From Opitutaceae bacterium (GTDB taxonomy: Bacteria > Verrucomicrobiota > Verrucomicrobiia > Opitutales > Opitutaceae), in NCBI GenBank assembly GCA_016794785.1, contig JAEUHC010000021.1, forward strand, positions 1-64,000: DNA of 64,000 bases. Reading direction: 5' to 3'. Below, one piece after another: positions 8,945-16,647 of this stretch. Position 1 is the stretch's first letter; each line of letters opens with the position of its first letter. The translations under genes were made by a program, and so were the position numbers. The notes beneath the pieces were generated by a model. It did not search any database. It worked only from the letters and a program-made list of their open reading frames with translations, and was not told where the DNA came from.

Positions 8945-10048
8945 TTATTCCGGGAATCCCGCGGAAGGCAGGCCCGGGAAAATCCGCAGCGCGTTCTTGT
9001 AGTAGAGTTTTTTCAGCACGTCGTCGGGCAGCGCGAGGCCGTAGAGTTTCCAGATGCCGTGGTATTTCCGGATCGGGTCGAAATACTCGTCGTCGGTCTC
9101 AAGCAGGCGGAAATAGACGTGATACTCCTCCACGTCGTAGCGGTCCTTCCCGAAGAGAATCCGGTCCTGGTATTTCACGAAGAAGCGGTGCGCGGCCCGC
9201 GGCTGGCGGCCGAGCTCGCTCGTGATCGCGCCGATCTCGGCATAGACGTTGGGCAGGCGGTCGAGGACCGCGCCGAGTTTCCCGAGATCGTGGCCGAGCC
9301 AGCCGAGGTGCGCGGCGATGAAGGTCGTCTGGGGGTGGCGCGCGAAGAGCCGGTGCTGCTCCTCGATGAGCTGCTCCCACGTGTAGTCGGTCTGCACCGA
9401 TTGATTGCGGCGCGCCTGGAGTTTCAGTTCGAGCCAGCGCTCGTTGTTTTTGTCCATCGGCTGGAAGAGTCCCCACGGATCGGCGGTGTGGATGAGGACG
9501 GGAATCTTGTGCTTGGCCGCCATCGCCCACACGGGATCGAAGCGCGGGTCGTCCACCTTGATGCGGCCGTTGCTGTCCTGGAGCGTCATGCCGAACCCTT
9601 TCCAGACCTTGAGCCCGATGGCGCCGGCCTTGATGTCGGTCTCGAGCTGGGCGGCGGCGCGCGCGCCGTAGCCGGGGTCGTCGAGCTTCGACTGGTCCAT
9701 GTTGGTCATCACGCGGAAGCGCGCGGGCGCGTGCGCCTTCATCGTCGCGGCGGCTTCGGCCACCCACTTGCCCTGCCCGCCGCCGACGGGCGAGTTGATC
9801 ATCAGGCCCATGTTGAGGCCGTCCATTTCCTTGATGAGCTGGTCGAGGCGCGCGGGCGTGACCTCGCGGTGGTGGGAGTGGACCTCGATGAAGGGAAATT
9901 TCCCGCGCGTCAGCTTGTGCTCGGGCACGCGGAGCGTGGACTTGGGATCGTATTCCTCGATCGAGATTGTCGGGCCGCCGGGGGCAGGCGCGTTGGCCGC
10001 AAACACGGCGGAGGCGAGGGGCAGGGTGAGGAGGAGGATGCGGCGCAT
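8945..10048 (-). CDS. Exported amidohydrolase (amidohydrolase_2 / TIM-barrel metal-dependent hydrolase)
   Basis: This 367-residue protein has a signal peptide (MRRILLLTLPLASAVFAANA) and then a TIM-barrel hydrolase of the amidohydrolase-related family. Visible pieces are FPFIEVHSHHRE (first strand, H-x-H), VLIHTADP, TFIAAHLGW and ILFGKDRYD, which match the strand-end metal and substrate positions of the family. It is clearly paralogous to the protein at 53441-54577, sharing for example KTTFIxAHLGWxGHDL and the ending of the YYxNALRxxPGL type. Members include decarboxylases and lactonases; the reaction here is not known. An ATG at 10084 is in frame, but the signal peptide supports 10048. Confidence 0.88.
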   Translation of the reverse strand: MRRILLLTLPLASAVFAANAPAPGGPTISIEEYDPKSTLRVPEHKLTRGKFPFIEVHSHHREVTPARLDQLIKEMDGLNMGLMINSPVGGGQGKWVAEAAATMKAHAPARFRVMTNMDQSKLDDPGYGARAAAQLETDIKAGAIGLKVWKGFGMTLQDSNGRIKVDDPRFDPVWAMAAKHKIPVLIHTADPWGLFQPMDKNNERWLELKLQARRNQSVQTDYTWEQLIEEQHRLFARHPQTTFIAAHLGWLGHDLGKLGAVLDRLPNVYAEIGAITSELGRQPRAAHRFFVKYQDRILFGKDRYDVEEYHVYFRLLETDDEYFDPIRKYHGIWKLYGLALPDDVLKKLYYKNALRIFPGLPSAGFPE

Positions 10049-10267
10049 GGGAGGGGAGGGAACTCGCGGACGTGGTGAGTTCATGAGCGACGTCGCCCGA
10101 CGTGTCGAATGGCGAAACGTGACCGGGGATTTCTGCGCGAACCTCTTCGAAGAAATCAGTTCTGGATTGGATTTCCCCTGCGTTCCCGTTCACCGTGGCG
10201 CCTCCATGATTCGACACCTGAGCCCTGCGCCGCGTCCTCGCTGGATCACCGGGGTTCCTTCCGCCGT

Positions 10268-10417
10268 ATGAGTGCGGCGCCGTCGCCTGAACCCGAGGAG
10301 CCCGACGCCCCCGGCGTGCCCGGCTTCCGCACCTGGCGCGGGGTGTATCTCTTCGTCTTCGCCTGTTTCGTCGCCATGGTGATCGCGCTCACTTTCTTTG
10401 CGCGCTACTACGGATGA
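10268..10417 (+). CDS. Small one-helix membrane protein, translationally coupled to the symporter
   Basis: This is a 49-residue protein with a Pro/Glu-rich N-terminus (MSAAPSPEPEEPDAPGVPGF), one membrane helix (VYLFVFACFVAMVIALTFFA) and the end RYYG. Its stop overlaps the start of the symporter gene by ATGA (10414-10417), so the two are almost surely translated together. Small membrane partners of SSS-type transporters, such as DUF485-like proteins, are known. This protein is shorter than those, with one helix, and I cannot assign it to a named family. I infer that it is an accessory subunit. Confidence 0.7.
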   Translation: MSAAPSPEPEEPDAPGVPGFRTWRGVYLFVFACFVAMVIALTFFARYYG

Positions 10418-12120
10418 ACGCCCTCGACTGGCTCGTCCTCCTCGGGGCAATCGTGGGCATCGCGGCCTACGGCACGTGGCGCACGCGCCACACCGACAAG
10501 CTCGACACCTACCTCAAGGGCAGCAGCACCACCAAGTGGGGCACCATCGGCATCTCGGTCATGGCCACGCAGGCCAGCACGATCACCTACCTCTCGCTGC
10601 CGGGCCAGGCCTACGAGAACGGCATCGCCTTCATCCAAAATTATTTTGGCCTGCCGCTCGCGCTCATCGTGGTGTGCGCGGTCTTCCTGCCGATCTACCG
10701 GAAGCTCGGCGTTTACACCGCCTACGAATACCTCGGCCAGCGCTTCGATCAGAAGACGCGTCTGCTCGGCGCCGGCCTGTTTCTCCTCCAGCGCGGCCTG
10801 CAAGCCGGCATCACCATCTACGCGCCCGCGATCATCCTTGCGACGGTGCTCGGCTGGCGGCTCGACCTCACGATCGTCTTCACCGGCCTGCTGGCGATCG
10901 TCTACACGGTGACCGGTGGCAGCGCGGCGGTGAATCTCACGCAGCGCCTCCAGATGGGCGTCATCTTCGGCGGCATGATCACGGCGTTTGTCGTCCTGCT
11001 CGTGAAGCTCCCGCCCGACGCCGCGCAGATCGCCGGCGCGATGGGCAAGCTCGAGGCCGTGAGCTACACGCCCGATCTCAAGCAGCGCTACACCATCTGG
11101 ACCGGCATCCTCGGCGGGTTCTTCCTCTCGCTCTCCTATTTCGGCACCGACCAGTCGCAGGTGCAGCGCTACCTCGGCGGCGCGCACCTGCGCGAGGGCC
11201 GGCTCGGCCTGATGTTCAACGCGCTCTTCAAGATCCCGATGCAGTTCTTCATCGTGATGCTCGGCGCGCTGCTCTTCGTCTTCTACCAGTTCCAGCCCGG
11301 CACCCCCGTCCTCTTCAACCAGACCCAATGGCAGCGCCAGGCGGCCGGCGCCGACGGGGCGAAGTTTCGCGCGATCGAGGAGAAGCACGCCGTCCTCCAC
11401 GCCGACAAGCAGGTGAAGATCCGCGCATGGGTCGCCGCGCACGAGGCGGGCGACGCCGCGGCCGAGACCGCCGCGCACGCCGCGCTGCGCGCCGCGCAAA
11501 ACGAGGCCACCGCCGTGCGCAACGAGGCGCGCGCCGCGCTCCAGGCCGCCGATCCGTCGGCCAAGCGCACGAAGGATTCCGACTATGTCTTCATCACCTT
11601 CATCCTGACCCAGCTCCCGCATGGCGTGATCGGCCTGCTCCTCGCGGTGATGTTCGCATCCGCCCTTTCCTCGAAGGCCGGCGAACTCAACGCCCTCGGC
11701 ACCACCACCACGATCGATCTGTGGCGCAGCCTGCGCCCGCTCGCCGAGCGCGACGAGCCGCGCAACGTGAGAAACGCAAAATGGTTCACGGCCATGTGGG
11801 GTCTCTTCGCCATCGGTTTCGCGCTCTTCGTGAGCTTCGCCGAGAACCTGATTGAGGCGCTGAACATCGTGGCGTCGATCTTTTACCCGGCGCTGCTTGG
11901 CGTGTTCGTCGTGGCGTTCTTCCTGAAGTGGGTGGGGGGCTCCGCGGTCTTCTGGGCCGCCATCGCGGCGCAGCTCGTGGTGCTAGCCCTCTACTTTACG
12001 AGCAGCATCGCCTACCTCTGGCTCAACCCCATCGGCTGCGCGACGTGCGTGGTGTTCGCGGTGGTGCTGCAGGCGATTGGAGTAGGGCGGGTCTCCGACC
12101 CGCCCTTGGAACAGAAATAG
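10414..12120 (+). CDS. Sodium:solute symporter (SSS family)
   Basis: This 568-residue membrane transporter has the SSS fold: about 13 helices with MATQASTITYLSLPGQAYENG near the first core helices, and FGTDQSQVQRYLGG, the typical family signature, in the middle. It should couple Na+ entry to uptake of a sugar or organic solute. Between helices there is a hydrophilic Ala/Glu/Lys-rich insertion at about residues 300-390 (EEKHAVLHADKQVKIRAW and on) that can form a coiled coil. The last residues (VGRVSDPPLEQK) are encoded by the left arm of a dispersed palindrome, so the C-terminal tail is not native to the family. It is coupled to the 49-residue protein upstream. The bacillithiol genes follow 135 bp downstream. 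Confidence 0.9.
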   Translation: MNALDWLVLLGAIVGIAAYGTWRTRHTDKLDTYLKGSSTTKWGTIGISVMATQASTITYLSLPGQAYENGIAFIQNYFGLPLALIVVCAVFLPIYRKLGVYTAYEYLGQRFDQKTRLLGAGLFLLQRGLQAGITIYAPAIILATVLGWRLDLTIVFTGLLAIVYTVTGGSAAVNLTQRLQMGVIFGGMITAFVVLLVKLPPDAAQIAGAMGKLEAVSYTPDLKQRYTIWTGILGGFFLSLSYFGTDQSQVQRYLGGAHLREGRLGLMFNALFKIPMQFFIVMLGALLFVFYQFQPGTPVLFNQTQWQRQAAGADGAKFRAIEEKHAVLHADKQVKIRAWVAAHEAGDAAAETAAHAALRAAQNEATAVRNEARAALQAADPSAKRTKDSDYVFITFILTQLPHGVIGLLLAVMFASALSSKAGELNALGTTTTIDLWRSLRPLAERDEPRNVRNAKWFTAMWGLFAIGFALFVSFAENLIEALNIVASIFYPALLGVFVVAFFLKWVGGSAVFWAAIAAQLVVLALYFTSSIAYLWLNPIGCATCVVFAVVLQAIGVGRVSDPPLEQK

Positions 12121-12252
12121 TTTTTAGCCACGGATCAGACGGATGAAACGGATGAAGACGCACGCAGCGGGGGATTGCCTCCGTGCCATCCGTGAAATCC
12201 GTGGCGACGTTTCGTCCTTTTTCCGAGGGCGGGTCGAAGACCCGCCCTACTT
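12081..12252. repeat. Composite palindromic repeat between symporter and bsh operon
   Basis: The left arm (12081-12105, AGTAGGGCGGGTC then GACCCGCCC) and the right arm (12226-12252, AGGGCGGGTC then GACCCGCCCTACTT) are near-perfect inverted copies. Between them lies a second sequence, CCACGGATCAGACGGATGAAACGGATG with CCATCCGTGAAATCCGTGG, which is itself an inverted pair. The left arm overlaps the last 13 codons of the symporter gene. The right arm ends 3 bases before the start codon of the BshC-like gene. Confidence 0.8.
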
Positions 12253-12255
12253 AGC

Positions 12256-13017
12256 ATGAGCGCCCCGGTCATTTGTTTTGGACAGCAGCCCTGCGGATTT
12301 TTCCCGCGGCGGTTCCTCTTCGCCAAATTCCAGACCGCGCGCCGGCTCCAATCCGAGATTGGCGGCGAGATCGTGTTCTTCTACCACGACAGCGACCACG
12401 ATGCGCGCGAGACGCAGACGGTCCTGCGGCATCGCAAGACGGACGAGCCCGCGACGCTGAACTTCACCATTGAAAACAAGGTGCAGCGCAAATGGTCGCC
12501 GCTCTTCCTGAAGCGCATCGCGCCCAGCTGGCAGGCGACCACCGCGCGCCAGCTCGGCGCCTACGTCGCGCCGGAGCGCGTCGAGCTTTTCAAGCAGGTC
12601 GCGGCCACGAATGTCGCGGATTTCTGCCTCGAGATGTATCGGCGCATGGGGCTGCTCGAGGGCGTCCGCGTCGTGCGCTCCGGCGATCCCGCGGTGCGCG
12701 CGGCGGCGTGCGAGGTGACGGACTATTTCGCCGATGTGCCCCACGCCGGCGAGATCGTGCGGGCGCGCTGGATGGACGGGGCGCTCAAGCTCCACGAGGG
12801 CGGCGACACCTACGTGACCCTGCCGCCCTGCGCCGTCACGAAGGCGCAAATCTCGCCCACGCGCGACACGCGCCTGCGCTGGATGCAGACGGTCGTGCGC
12901 TGCACGCACTACATCGCCGGGGCCGGCGAACAAGCCTACTTGCGCCCGGCGGATGCGCCTGAGATTACCTTTGTCCGCCGTGACGAAATCGACCGCTCCG
13001 ATGAAGCCTACCACTGA
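12256..13017 (+). CDS. Compact BshC-like protein, putative bacillithiol cysteine-adding enzyme
   Basis: This is a 253-residue protein. Three blocks resemble the catalytic fold of BshC, the enzyme that joins cysteine to GlcN-malate. They are CFGQQPCGFF at residues 7-16 (compare the GGQQAGLLTGP-type loop), HDSDHDARE at 44-52 (compare the EDHDxxE motif), and SPTRDTRLRWMQ...HYIAGAGEQAYL at 200-229 (compare SPNVxxRPLxQ...AYxxGPGExxY). Canonical BshC is about 540 residues with a long C-terminal coiled coil, which is absent here. The gene overlaps bshB by 17 bp, and bshA follows 2 bp later. That context strongly supports the role. Similarity was judged by eye; an alternative is a degenerate paralogue with a different ligase role. 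Confidence 0.65.
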   Translation: MSAPVICFGQQPCGFFPRRFLFAKFQTARRLQSEIGGEIVFFYHDSDHDARETQTVLRHRKTDEPATLNFTIENKVQRKWSPLFLKRIAPSWQATTARQLGAYVAPERVELFKQVAATNVADFCLEMYRRMGLLEGVRVVRSGDPAVRAAACEVTDYFADVPHAGEIVRARWMDGALKLHEGGDTYVTLPPCAVTKAQISPTRDTRLRWMQTVVRCTHYIAGAGEQAYLRPADAPEITFVRRDEIDRSDEAYH

Positions 13018-13726
13018 CGCCGGCCCGCTCCTCGCCTTTGGCGCGCATCCCGACGACATCGAGTTCGGCTGTGGCGGCGTGATTGCCGCGGAGGCCAAGG
13101 CCGGCCGGCCCGTCCACCTCGTCGTGTGTTCGCGCGGCGAAGCCGGGACCAACGGCACGCCGCCGATCCGCACCCGCGAGGCCAAGCGCGCGGCCGATTT
13201 GCTGGGCGCGACCATCGAATTTATCGACCTCGGGGGGGATGCGCATTTCGAGGAGCGCGCGGTGCATGTGATCGAGCTGGCCGGCATCATCCGCCAGGTG
13301 CGGCCGGCGACCGTGCTGACCACGAGCACCGTGGAAAATCAGCACCCGGACCACGTGAAGCTCGGCCGCATGGTGCGCGACGCGGCGCGGCTCGCGCGCT
13401 TCGGCGGGCTGAAGGAACTGCGCCGCCTCTCACCGCACGCGATCGGCCAGATGTTTTTCTACGCCGTCTCGCCCGAAGCGGAGCCGACTGATCTTGGACG
13501 CGTGCTGGTCGATGTGTCCGCGCCGGAGACCGTCGCGTGCTGGACGGCCGCGATGCGGGCGCACGCTTCGCAGATGAAAACGCGCGACTACGCCGAGTTG
13601 CAGCTCACCCGCGCTCGGCTCAACGGCCTGCGCGCCGGCGTCACCCACGCCATTCCGCTCTTTCCGGCGGATGCGCTCCTCGTCGATTCGCTCGCCTCCC
13701 TCGGGCGCGCGGCGCGGCGCTTTTGA
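13001..13726 (+). CDS. bshB: Bacillithiol biosynthesis deacetylase BshB (LmbE/PIG-L family)
   Basis: This 241-residue zinc-dependent N-deacetylase has the AHPDDIEFGCGG motif at residues 15-26 (zinc ligands His16 and Asp19, with Asp18 the usual general base). A second motif, ENQHPDHVKLG, gives the third zinc-binding His. GEAGTNGTP and TREAKRAADLLGA follow the BshB1 pattern. It removes acetyl from GlcNAc-malate made by BshA to give GlcN-malate in the cytoplasm. The ATG at 13001 lies inside the end of the upstream gene (17 bp overlap), which fits translational coupling. The in-frame ATG at 12953 would only add residues with no family match. Confidence 0.9.
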   Translation: MKPTTDAGPLLAFGAHPDDIEFGCGGVIAAEAKAGRPVHLVVCSRGEAGTNGTPPIRTREAKRAADLLGATIEFIDLGGDAHFEERAVHVIELAGIIRQVRPATVLTTSTVENQHPDHVKLGRMVRDAARLARFGGLKELRRLSPHAIGQMFFYAVSPEAEPTDLGRVLVDVSAPETVACWTAAMRAHASQMKTRDYAELQLTRARLNGLRAGVTHAIPLFPADALLVDSLASLGRAARRF

Positions 13727-13728
13727 CC

Positions 13729-14865
13729 ATGGCGGCCGATCGCGCGCTGAAGATCGGCATCACCTGCTATCCCTCGGTGGGGGGCAGCGGGATTTTGGCG
13801 ACGGCGCTCGGCGAGGAACTCGCGCAGCGCGGGCACGAGGTCCACTTCATCAGCTACGAACGGCCGTTCCGTTTGCCTGAGGGCGCGCCGCGCCTGCATT
13901 TCCACCCGGTCGTGATCAACGGCTACGAGCTGTTCAAGTATCCCGACTACACGCTGCCGCTTTCGGTCAAGATGGCCGAGGTAGCGCGCGATCACGCGCT
14001 CGACGTGCTGCACGTCCACTACGCCGTGCCGCACGCGACCGCCGCGATTCTCGCGCGTTCGATGCTCCCCGAGGCCCAGCGCCCACGCGTCGTCACCACG
14101 CTGCACGGCACCGACACCACGCTGCTCGGCCGCGACGCCGGCTACGGCCCCGCGATCCGGCACGCGTTGATCCAGTCGGACGCCGTCACCGCGGTGTCGG
14201 CGTGGCTGCGCGACGAGACGCACCGGCTGCTCGCGGTGGAGCGATCCATTGACGTCATCCATAATTTCTACGCGCCCAAGCCACCCCGGCGCACGCGCGA
14301 GGAGGTGCGTCGCGAACTCGGCCTGCGCGACGGCGAGGCGATGATCGTGCATCTCTCGAACCTGCGCCCTGTGAAGCGCATCGACCTGCTGCTCGCGGCC
14401 GTGGCGCGCGTGGAGCCGCGCGCCGCCTTCAAGCTCGTGATCCTCGCGGGCGGCGAGTTCGCGCCCTTTGCCGCGCAAGTGAAACAACTCGGCCTAGATG
14501 ACCGCGTGATCGTCCGGGAAAACGTGCTTGAGGTGGAGGACTACCTGCAGGCGGCGGATCTCGGGCTGTTCACGTCCGAGACGGAGAGCTTTTGCCTCGG
14601 TATCCTCGAGGCGATGTGGTTCGGCTGTCCGAGCGTCTCGACGGCGGTGGGCGGCATCCCCGAGGTCGCGCTCAACGGTGAGCATGGTCTGCTCGTGCCG
14701 AGCGGCGATGCCGCGGCGATTGCGCGCGCGATGGAGACACTGCTGCGCGATCCGGCGCAACGCCGCACACTCGGTCAGGCGGCGCAGCGCCGCGCGCGCG
14801 AGTTGTTTTCTGCTAAAGCCATCGTGCCGCGCTACGAAGCGCTGTATCGGCGGGTGTGCGGGTAG
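13729..14865 (+). CDS. bshA: N-acetyl-alpha-D-glucosaminyl L-malate synthase BshA (GT4 glycosyltransferase)
   Basis: This 378-residue GT4-family glycosyltransferase begins IGITCYPSVGGSGILATALGEELAQRGHEVHFIS, the usual BshA start. It contains DVLHVHYAVPHATAAILA, TTLHGTDTTLLGRD and the donor-binding region LFTSETESFCLGILEAMWFG (E-x7-E). It transfers GlcNAc from UDP-GlcNAc to L-malate, the first step of bacillithiol synthesis. The start is 2 bp after the bshB stop, so the three genes form one operon. Together they suggest that this organism uses bacillithiol or a close relative as its low-molecular-weight thiol. Confidence 0.92.
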   Translation: MAADRALKIGITCYPSVGGSGILATALGEELAQRGHEVHFISYERPFRLPEGAPRLHFHPVVINGYELFKYPDYTLPLSVKMAEVARDHALDVLHVHYAVPHATAAILARSMLPEAQRPRVVTTLHGTDTTLLGRDAGYGPAIRHALIQSDAVTAVSAWLRDETHRLLAVERSIDVIHNFYAPKPPRRTREEVRRELGLRDGEAMIVHLSNLRPVKRIDLLLAAVARVEPRAAFKLVILAGGEFAPFAAQVKQLGLDDRVIVRENVLEVEDYLQAADLGLFTSETESFCLGILEAMWFGCPSVSTAVGGIPEVALNGEHGLLVPSGDAAAIARAMETLLRDPAQRRTLGQAAQRRARELFSAKAIVPRYEALYRRVCG

Positions 14866-14866
14866 A

Positions 14867-15025
14867 TCGGGCTTTAGGCCCGACAGGTTCTACTTCAGGA
14901 AGGTGGGGCCGCTTCTCCGCAAGCGGCCTGGGTTCCAGTCGCAAATCGCCCTGCAACCCAGGCCGGCTCGGAGAGCCAGCCCCACCTCGGCAAAGTCTAA
15001 ATAATACGGGACGTTGGCGTGAAGC
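14867..15025. repeat. Palindrome cluster between convergent bshA and tyrA
   Basis: A short hairpin TCGGGCTTTAGGCCCGA is at 14867-14883. It is followed by a larger imperfect inverted repeat, with left arm 14901-14934 starting AGGTGGGGCCG and right arm 14955-14987 ending AGCCCCACCT. At about 15007-15020 there is ACGGGACGTTGGCG, which resembles the outer end of the MITE-like element at 8741-8871. The two flanking genes converge here, so the hairpins could serve both as transcription ends. Confidence 0.65.
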
Positions 15026-15041
15026 CCGACTTGCGCCCAGA

Positions 15042-15914
15042 CTACGGCCGCGGGCGGAACTGATCGCGGTAGGCCTTGCCGCGCTCCATGCGGGCGGCGA
15101 TTTCGACGTAGTCGCGGTTGGAGAGGGCGACTTGAAAGGCGTGCAGCTCGTCCTCGAAGGCACGCAGGGCGCGCAGCACTTCGTCGCGGTTTTGATCAAG
15201 GATGGTGCGCCAGAGTTGCGGGTCGCTCGCAGCGATGCGCGTGGTGTCGCGCAGGCCGCCGCCGGCGTGGTTGCGCCACGCGGGATTTTTCGTCGCGAGA
15301 AATCCGCAGAGGCTCGAGGCGATGACCTGCGGAAGATGGCTGATGTGCGCGACGATCTCGTCGTGCTCATCGGGAGCAACGCTCACGACCTCGGCGCCGA
15401 GGGCCCGCCAGAAGGCCGCGACGGTTTCCACCGCGCGCGGATCGCTCTCGGGCAGGGGCGTGAGGAAGCAGGTGCGATGCGTGAACAGCTCGGCCGTGCC
15501 GTGTTCCCAGCCGGTTTTTTCCGAGCCGGCCATCGGGTGCGCGCCGATGAAGTGTGCGCGCGGCGCCAGCGCGGCGGCGCCGAGGCGGGAGATTTCGCCC
15601 TTCACGCTGCCGACATCGGTCACGAGCGCGCCGGCCGGGAGGGCTTTCGCGATCTGCTGCGCGAGCGGCACGATGCGATCGACGGGTGCGGCGAGGACGA
15701 CGAGGCTGGCTTCGCGGGCAGCCTCCTCCTGTGTGTCGGCGACGGCGTCGCACCATGGCTGCTCGCGCAGCGCGAGGCGCGTCTCGGGTCGGCGCGCCCA
15801 GATCACGATGCGTTGGGCCACGCCGCAGGCTCGGGCCGCGCGGGCGACGGAACCCCCGAGCAGACCGGGGGCGAGGATCGTGAGCTGGGGCAGGGGAGGC
15901 ACGGGCGGAAGCAC
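15042..15914 (-). CDS. tyrA: Prephenate dehydrogenase
   Basis: This 290-residue enzyme has an N-terminal Rossmann motif LAPGLLGGSVARA at residues 14-26. It carries the family block HFIGAHPMAGSEKTGWEHG and the C-terminal helical dimerisation domain (VAHISHLPQVIASSLCGFL, then GGLRDTTRIAASDPQLWRTI). It oxidatively decarboxylates prephenate to 4-hydroxyphenylpyruvate with NAD(P) in tyrosine synthesis; use of arogenate cannot be excluded. There is no fused chorismate mutase or ACT domain. The gene is on its own, transcribed towards bshA. Confidence 0.9.
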   Translation of the reverse strand: MLPPVPPLPQLTILAPGLLGGSVARAARACGVAQRIVIWARRPETRLALREQPWCDAVADTQEEAAREASLVVLAAPVDRIVPLAQQIAKALPAGALVTDVGSVKGEISRLGAAALAPRAHFIGAHPMAGSEKTGWEHGTAELFTHRTCFLTPLPESDPRAVETVAAFWRALGAEVVSVAPDEHDEIVAHISHLPQVIASSLCGFLATKNPAWRNHAGGGLRDTTRIAASDPQLWRTILDQNRDEVLRALRAFEDELHAFQVALSNRDYVEIAARMERGKAYRDQFRPRP

Positions 15915-15971
15915 GCAAAATGGCGCGACGGTGTCGAGCGGGGAACCGTTTCGGTCACGATTGGATCTGTG

Positions 15972-16037
15972 GTGGGAGGGGCTTTAGGCCCCGACTCATG
16001 GCGACCGCAAACCGTCGGGGCCTAAAGCCCCACCCAC
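15972..16037. repeat. Inverted repeat with GGGGCTTTAGGCCCC arms
   Basis: The left arm 15972-15995 (GTGGGAGGGGCTTTAGGCC and on) and right arm 16014-16037 (ending GGCCTAAAGCCCCACCCAC) are inverted copies with one mismatch. The same CGGGGC...AAAGCCCC arms occur at 33028-33080. It lies between two genes on the minus strand, after the EVE-domain gene stop and before tyrA, so it could be a hairpin terminator for the former. Confidence 0.75.
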
Positions 16038-16058
16038 CCAGCAGAGCCGCCACCGGCT

Positions 16059-16469
16059 TCACTTCCCCAGCTTCACGATGCGCTCGAATTCCGCGCGTGC
16101 GACGGGCTGCACGGAGAGGCGCGAGATGCGGAGCAGCGTCATCTTGGCGAGCGCGGGCTCAGCCTTGATGGCGGCGAGCGTGACGGGCCGGGCGAGCGCG
16201 GCGCCGGCCTTGAGTTCGACGGCGACCCAGCCGGGTTCGTCGGCGGTGGTGTCGGGAAACGCCGCCTTGGTCACCTCAGCGGTGCCGACCACGGCCCGCT
16301 CCCCGCCGCTGTGGTAGTAGAGCACGCGGTCGCCAGGGCGCATGGCGTTGAGGTGAATCCGCGCCGCGTAATTGCGCACGCCGGTCCACGCGGTCTTGCC
16401 GTCCTTGACGAAGGTCGCCCACGCGTAGGTTTCGGGTTCCGACTTCACGAGCCAGTATTGCGTTGTCAT
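16059..16469 (-). CDS. EVE domain protein
   Basis: This 136-residue protein is essentially one EVE domain of the PUA-like superfamily. It starts YWLVKSEPETYAW, with WTGVRNYAARIHLNAMRPGDRVLYYHSG and then VVGTAEVTKAAFPD. These are the standard strands of the thymocyte-nuclear-protein/EVE group, which binds modified bases in nucleic acids. Such solo EVE proteins are widespread housekeeping genes of unknown exact role. No restriction or defence gene is next to it. Confidence 0.9.
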   Translation of the reverse strand: MTTQYWLVKSEPETYAWATFVKDGKTAWTGVRNYAARIHLNAMRPGDRVLYYHSGGERAVVGTAEVTKAAFPDTTADEPGWVAVELKAGAALARPVTLAAIKAEPALAKMTLLRISRLSVQPVARAEFERIVKLGK

Positions 16470-16499
16470 GCGGGGGGTGGTTTGGTGCGCTGCACCGAA

Positions 16500-16619
16500 A
16501 TGGAACCGTCCGAGGCTGAAAAGCTAAAAGCCCGCCGCGTGCAGCTTCTCCTCTACGGGATGATGGCGCTGATGATCGGGATTCCGACGATGATCTTCCT
16601 TTTTCAGACCTTCCGCTAG
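16500..16619 (+). CDS. Small one-helix membrane protein
   Basis: This is a 39-residue protein with a charged N-terminus (MEPSEAEKLKARRVQ) and one hydrophobic helix (LLLYGMMALMIGIPTMIFLF). It is divergent from the EVE gene and lies 28 bp upstream of the PIN-TRAM gene on the same strand. I do not recognise it. The strong amphipathic-then-hydrophobic pattern and good spacing support a real small gene. Confidence 0.55.
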   Translation: MEPSEAEKLKARRVQLLLYGMMALMIGIPTMIFLFQTFR

Positions 16620-16647
16620 GCGCGGCGACGGCTGGAATTTTCCCCCG

